Source: W0P28-013 sp964570565 (GTDB lineage: Bacteria > Bacteroidota > Bacteroidia > Bacteroidales > Paludibacteraceae). Taken from it: 19,680 nt of DNA. Below, one piece after another: positions 19,085 to 19,680 of the stretch. The first letter of the stretch is position 1; every line of letters starts with the position of its first letter. The translations under genes were made by a program, and so were the position numbers. The notes below the pieces were generated by a model. That model made no database searches. It was not told the DNA's origin and worked only from the letters and a program-made list of their open reading frames with translations. The DNA is taken from positions 1 through 19,680 of the forward strand of contig CAZMYT010000012.1 in the NCBI GenBank assembly GCA_964570565.1, read 5' to 3'.

Positions 19085-19303
19085 ATTAAGTGAGTGGTCT
19101 TTAAACTGTTTTATTCCAAGTACTAAAGCACCCATAGTAGTTAATCCGCTTCCAAATCCTTTCTTGTCTATGTAGCACATATATTGCCAATCAGACTCTC
19201 TAATTATTTGAACATCGTGTTCCATTTGGAAGTTAATAATTTCATCTAAATCAAACAGTTTTTTAGTTAATTCGTTTTCATCTTTAAAGTAATCTATTTT
19301 CAT
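19076..19303 (-). CDS. cassette-borne 75-aa protein of unknown function
   Basis: 75 residues: MKIDYFKDENELTKKLFDLD at the start, then INFQMEHDVQIIRESDWQYM, and GFGSGLTTMGALVLGIKQFK near the end. The pattern of strands and a Gly-rich turn suggests a small alpha/beta protein. Its TAA stop (19076-19078) lies inside the 3' box GTTACCCACC, which is 10/10 complementary to the 5' box at 19318-19327. No family recognised. Confidence 0.7.
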   Translation of the reverse strand: MKIDYFKDENELTKKLFDLDEIINFQMEHDVQIIRESDWQYMCYIDKKGFGSGLTTMGALVLGIKQFKDHSLNGG

Positions 19304-19317
19304 ATCTTAAAATTAAC

Positions 19318-19382
19318 GGTGGGTAACACTGTATAAAAACAAGTTCGTACCTCACCAGATTTTTATACTAAACGTTAGCAAT
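19318..19382 (-). other. attC-like site between the two 75-aa cassettes
   Basis: Plus-strand GGTGGGTAAC (19318-19327) and GTTAGCAAT (19374-19382) are the outer boxes. GTATAAAAA (19331-19339) pairs perfectly with TTTTTATAC (19360-19368), leaving a 20-base loop. Total about 65 bases, the size of short integron attC sites. The upstream gene's TGA stop is adjacent. Confidence 0.65.
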
Positions 19383-19609
19383 CAGTTTGCTTCTCTGAAT
19401 AAATTACACTTAGTACATTGTTCCATAGCGTATCCATCCCAATAACCAACACCCAGCCAATGATGGTCGCAAACCGCAGGCTCACGCTCAATGCCCTTGC
19501 CCTTGCTAACATCCAATAACAGCAATATTTTATCTACTGCAAAATGGATGCTTTCTTTGTTCTCAACAACCAGCGTTGTTTTAATCGCTTCTTCAATCTG
19601 TTTTCTCAT
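19382..19609 (-). CDS. 75-aa protein with a possible zinc motif
   Basis: 75 residues: MRKQIEEAIKTTLVVENKES and IHFAVDKILLLLDVSKGKGI form helices. The C-terminal half has CDHHWLGVGYWDGYAMEQCTKC, a C-x-H/H ... C-x2-C arrangement that could bind zinc. No family named. Its stop abuts the attC-like site at 19318-19382. The upstream cassette end is not clearly visible, so its own 5' box is unconfirmed. Confidence 0.65.
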   Translation of the reverse strand: MRKQIEEAIKTTLVVENKESIHFAVDKILLLLDVSKGKGIEREPAVCDHHWLGVGYWDGYAMEQCTKCNLFREAN

Positions 19610-19640
19610 ACTGCTGTTATTTTTTACGTTATAACCAACC

Positions 19641-19680
19641 TTAAAGACCGCACAGCCCGTTGCATTCTTCTATTAATTCA
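19641..19680 (-). CDS. C-terminal end of a gene running off the right edge
   Basis: The minus-strand frame ELIEECNGLCGL ends in TAA at 19641-19643, and is open to the window edge. Immediately after it the sequence GGTTATAAC may be a cassette 3' box. It is probably a further cassette gene of array A; only 12 residues are visible. Confidence 0.35.
   Translation of the reverse strand, partial: ELIEECNGLCGL

Overview
The window looks like part of a double-stranded DNA phage genome, or a phage-derived element, of a Bacteroidota host. Almost every convincing gene lies on the minus strand. The genes are small and packed with ATGA or TAATG overlaps, and Shine-Dalgarno sites are not evident. Recognisable products are typical of phage replication and nucleotide metabolism: a DnaN-like sliding clamp, a DUF3127 protein with an SSB-like acidic tail, a two-copy GroES-like protein, a dATP/dGTP diphosphohydrolase-type protein and a C5 cytosine methyltransferase. 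The DUF3127 family and a promoter spacing like that of Bacteroidota point to the host group. No capsid, tail, terminase, polymerase, integrase or tRNA gene is visible. A 100-N scaffold gap (1276-1375) cuts through the C5 methyltransferase.

Read in the direction of transcription (high to low coordinates), the layout is as follows. (1) 19680-18060, cassette array A: a partial gene, two 75-aa proteins, a phage-type Dam adenine methyltransferase and a Cys-rich 95-aa protein. (2) 17913-11364, replication and metabolism operon: DUF669-like protein, Cys-rich proteins, clamp, DUF3127 protein, double Cpn10, HNH-like protein and several unknowns. (3) 11359-10103, cassette array B: a beta-class DNA methyltransferase and an 84-aa unknown. 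(4) 9861-4745: a promoter, a structured leader, two unknown genes and a glycan module (two glycosyltransferases, an NAD-dependent sugar epimerase and an MptE/DUF115-like protein). (5) 4694-2951, cassette array C: a DEDDh exonuclease and a second beta-class DNA methyltransferase. (6) 2885-555: a train of tiny coupled genes, the diphosphohydrolase-like gene, the C5 methyltransferase and an ORF with an in-frame stop, closed by two terminator hairpins (519-549 and 458-480).

The most unusual content is the three arrays. Each gene sits between imperfect palindromes that resemble integron attC sites. The stop codon usually abuts or overlaps the 3' site, and in five cassettes the two ends of the same cassette are complementary to each other but differ from neighbouring cassettes. 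No integrase is visible, so these are CALIN-like (attC cluster without integrase) at best. Identified cargo is three DNA methyltransferases and one exonuclease, which suggests exchangeable anti-restriction functions. The two beta-class methyltransferase genes are additionally each flanked by their own perfect 18-bp inverted repeat, one copy in the leader and one in the C-terminal codons. The two pairs differ from each other but match within each gene.

Four minus-strand sites share the form YTTG-N20-TAMCTTGC with exactly 20 bases between the boxes. They stand ahead of module 2, module 4, array C and module 6, and give a simple transcription plan for the whole window.
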